From NCBI GenBank assembly GCA_937952875.1, contig CALFDI010000261.1:1-15336 (forward strand): a stretch of DNA of 15,336 nucleotides, in the 5' to 3' direction. Shown piece after piece: positions 15,291-15,336 of this stretch (position 1 is the stretch's first letter; the number at the start of each line of letters is the position of its first letter). A model generated the notes under the pieces. That model had not been told where the DNA came from. It saw only the letters and a program-made list of their open reading frames with translations, and ran no database searches. Source of the DNA: an uncultured Verrucomicrobiales bacterium (GTDB lineage: Bacteria; Verrucomicrobiota; Verrucomicrobiia; Verrucomicrobiales; Akkermansiaceae). The translations under genes were made by a program, and so were the position numbers.

Positions 15291-15336
15291 TGGCGCATAC
15301 TAGCCTATGCAGTGCCTTGATCACATATTGCCAAAT

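Noticed and set aside
15291..15336. GCATA/TATGC hairpin after thiG as a terminator
   Set aside because: The stem is only 5 bp and no T-run follows.

Overview
The window looks like chromosomal DNA of a Verrucomicrobium (PVC superphylum). The call rests on protein families rather than rRNA: a Minf_1886-type protein (3902-4300), a TIGR04073-type exosortase-associated protein (4389-4820), a Ski2-like helicase with a DUF3516-type tail, and a cytochrome c/PA14 protein paired with a secreted beta-propeller. Shine-Dalgarno sequences are mostly weak. Several genes have a -10-like hexamer only 6-7 nt before the start codon, which suggests leaderless mRNAs.

Layout. 1-435: decayed, frameshifted remnant of a DDE transposase. 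461-787: exported heavy-metal-associated (HMA) domain protein whose first metal-binding cysteine position is an in-frame TGA; a hairpin with the geometry of a bacterial SECIS element follows, and the gene ends in a good intrinsic terminator (831-879). 913-3803 (minus): DExH helicase and, overlapping it by 4 nt, a small acidic protein of unknown function. 3902-4820 (plus): Minf_1886 protein and a secreted TIGR04073 protein, closed by a strong terminator (4848-4882). 4883-5361: no gene; it holds a 209-bp MITE-like element with 28-bp imperfect terminal inverted repeats and a TAA target duplication, plus a fragment resembling part of a serine tRNA. 5362-8807: pheS-pheT. 8828-8980: a 50-codon ORF that may be a gene remnant. 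8985-10025 (minus): ribD. 10083-13087: cytochrome c-PA14 protein and beta-propeller protein. 13092-13914 (minus): a hypothetical protein and a DUF971 protein. 13980-15290: dtd and thiG.

Most of the window is housekeeping: Phe-tRNA charging, D-aminoacyl-tRNA proofreading, riboflavin and thiamine synthesis, RNA helicase. The secreted cytochrome/propeller pair may form a periplasmic oxidoreductase or sugar-processing module.

The most notable feature is the HMA gene. TGA is a normal stop elsewhere here (it ends the helicase and the acidic protein genes), yet in this gene it falls exactly on the metal-ligand position. The domain then continues uninterrupted for 58 codons. The best reading is a candidate selenoprotein metallochaperone (Sec-x-x-x-Cys); the main alternative is a recent nonsense mutation. 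No Sec machinery gene (selA/B/C/D) lies in the window, so this cannot be settled here.
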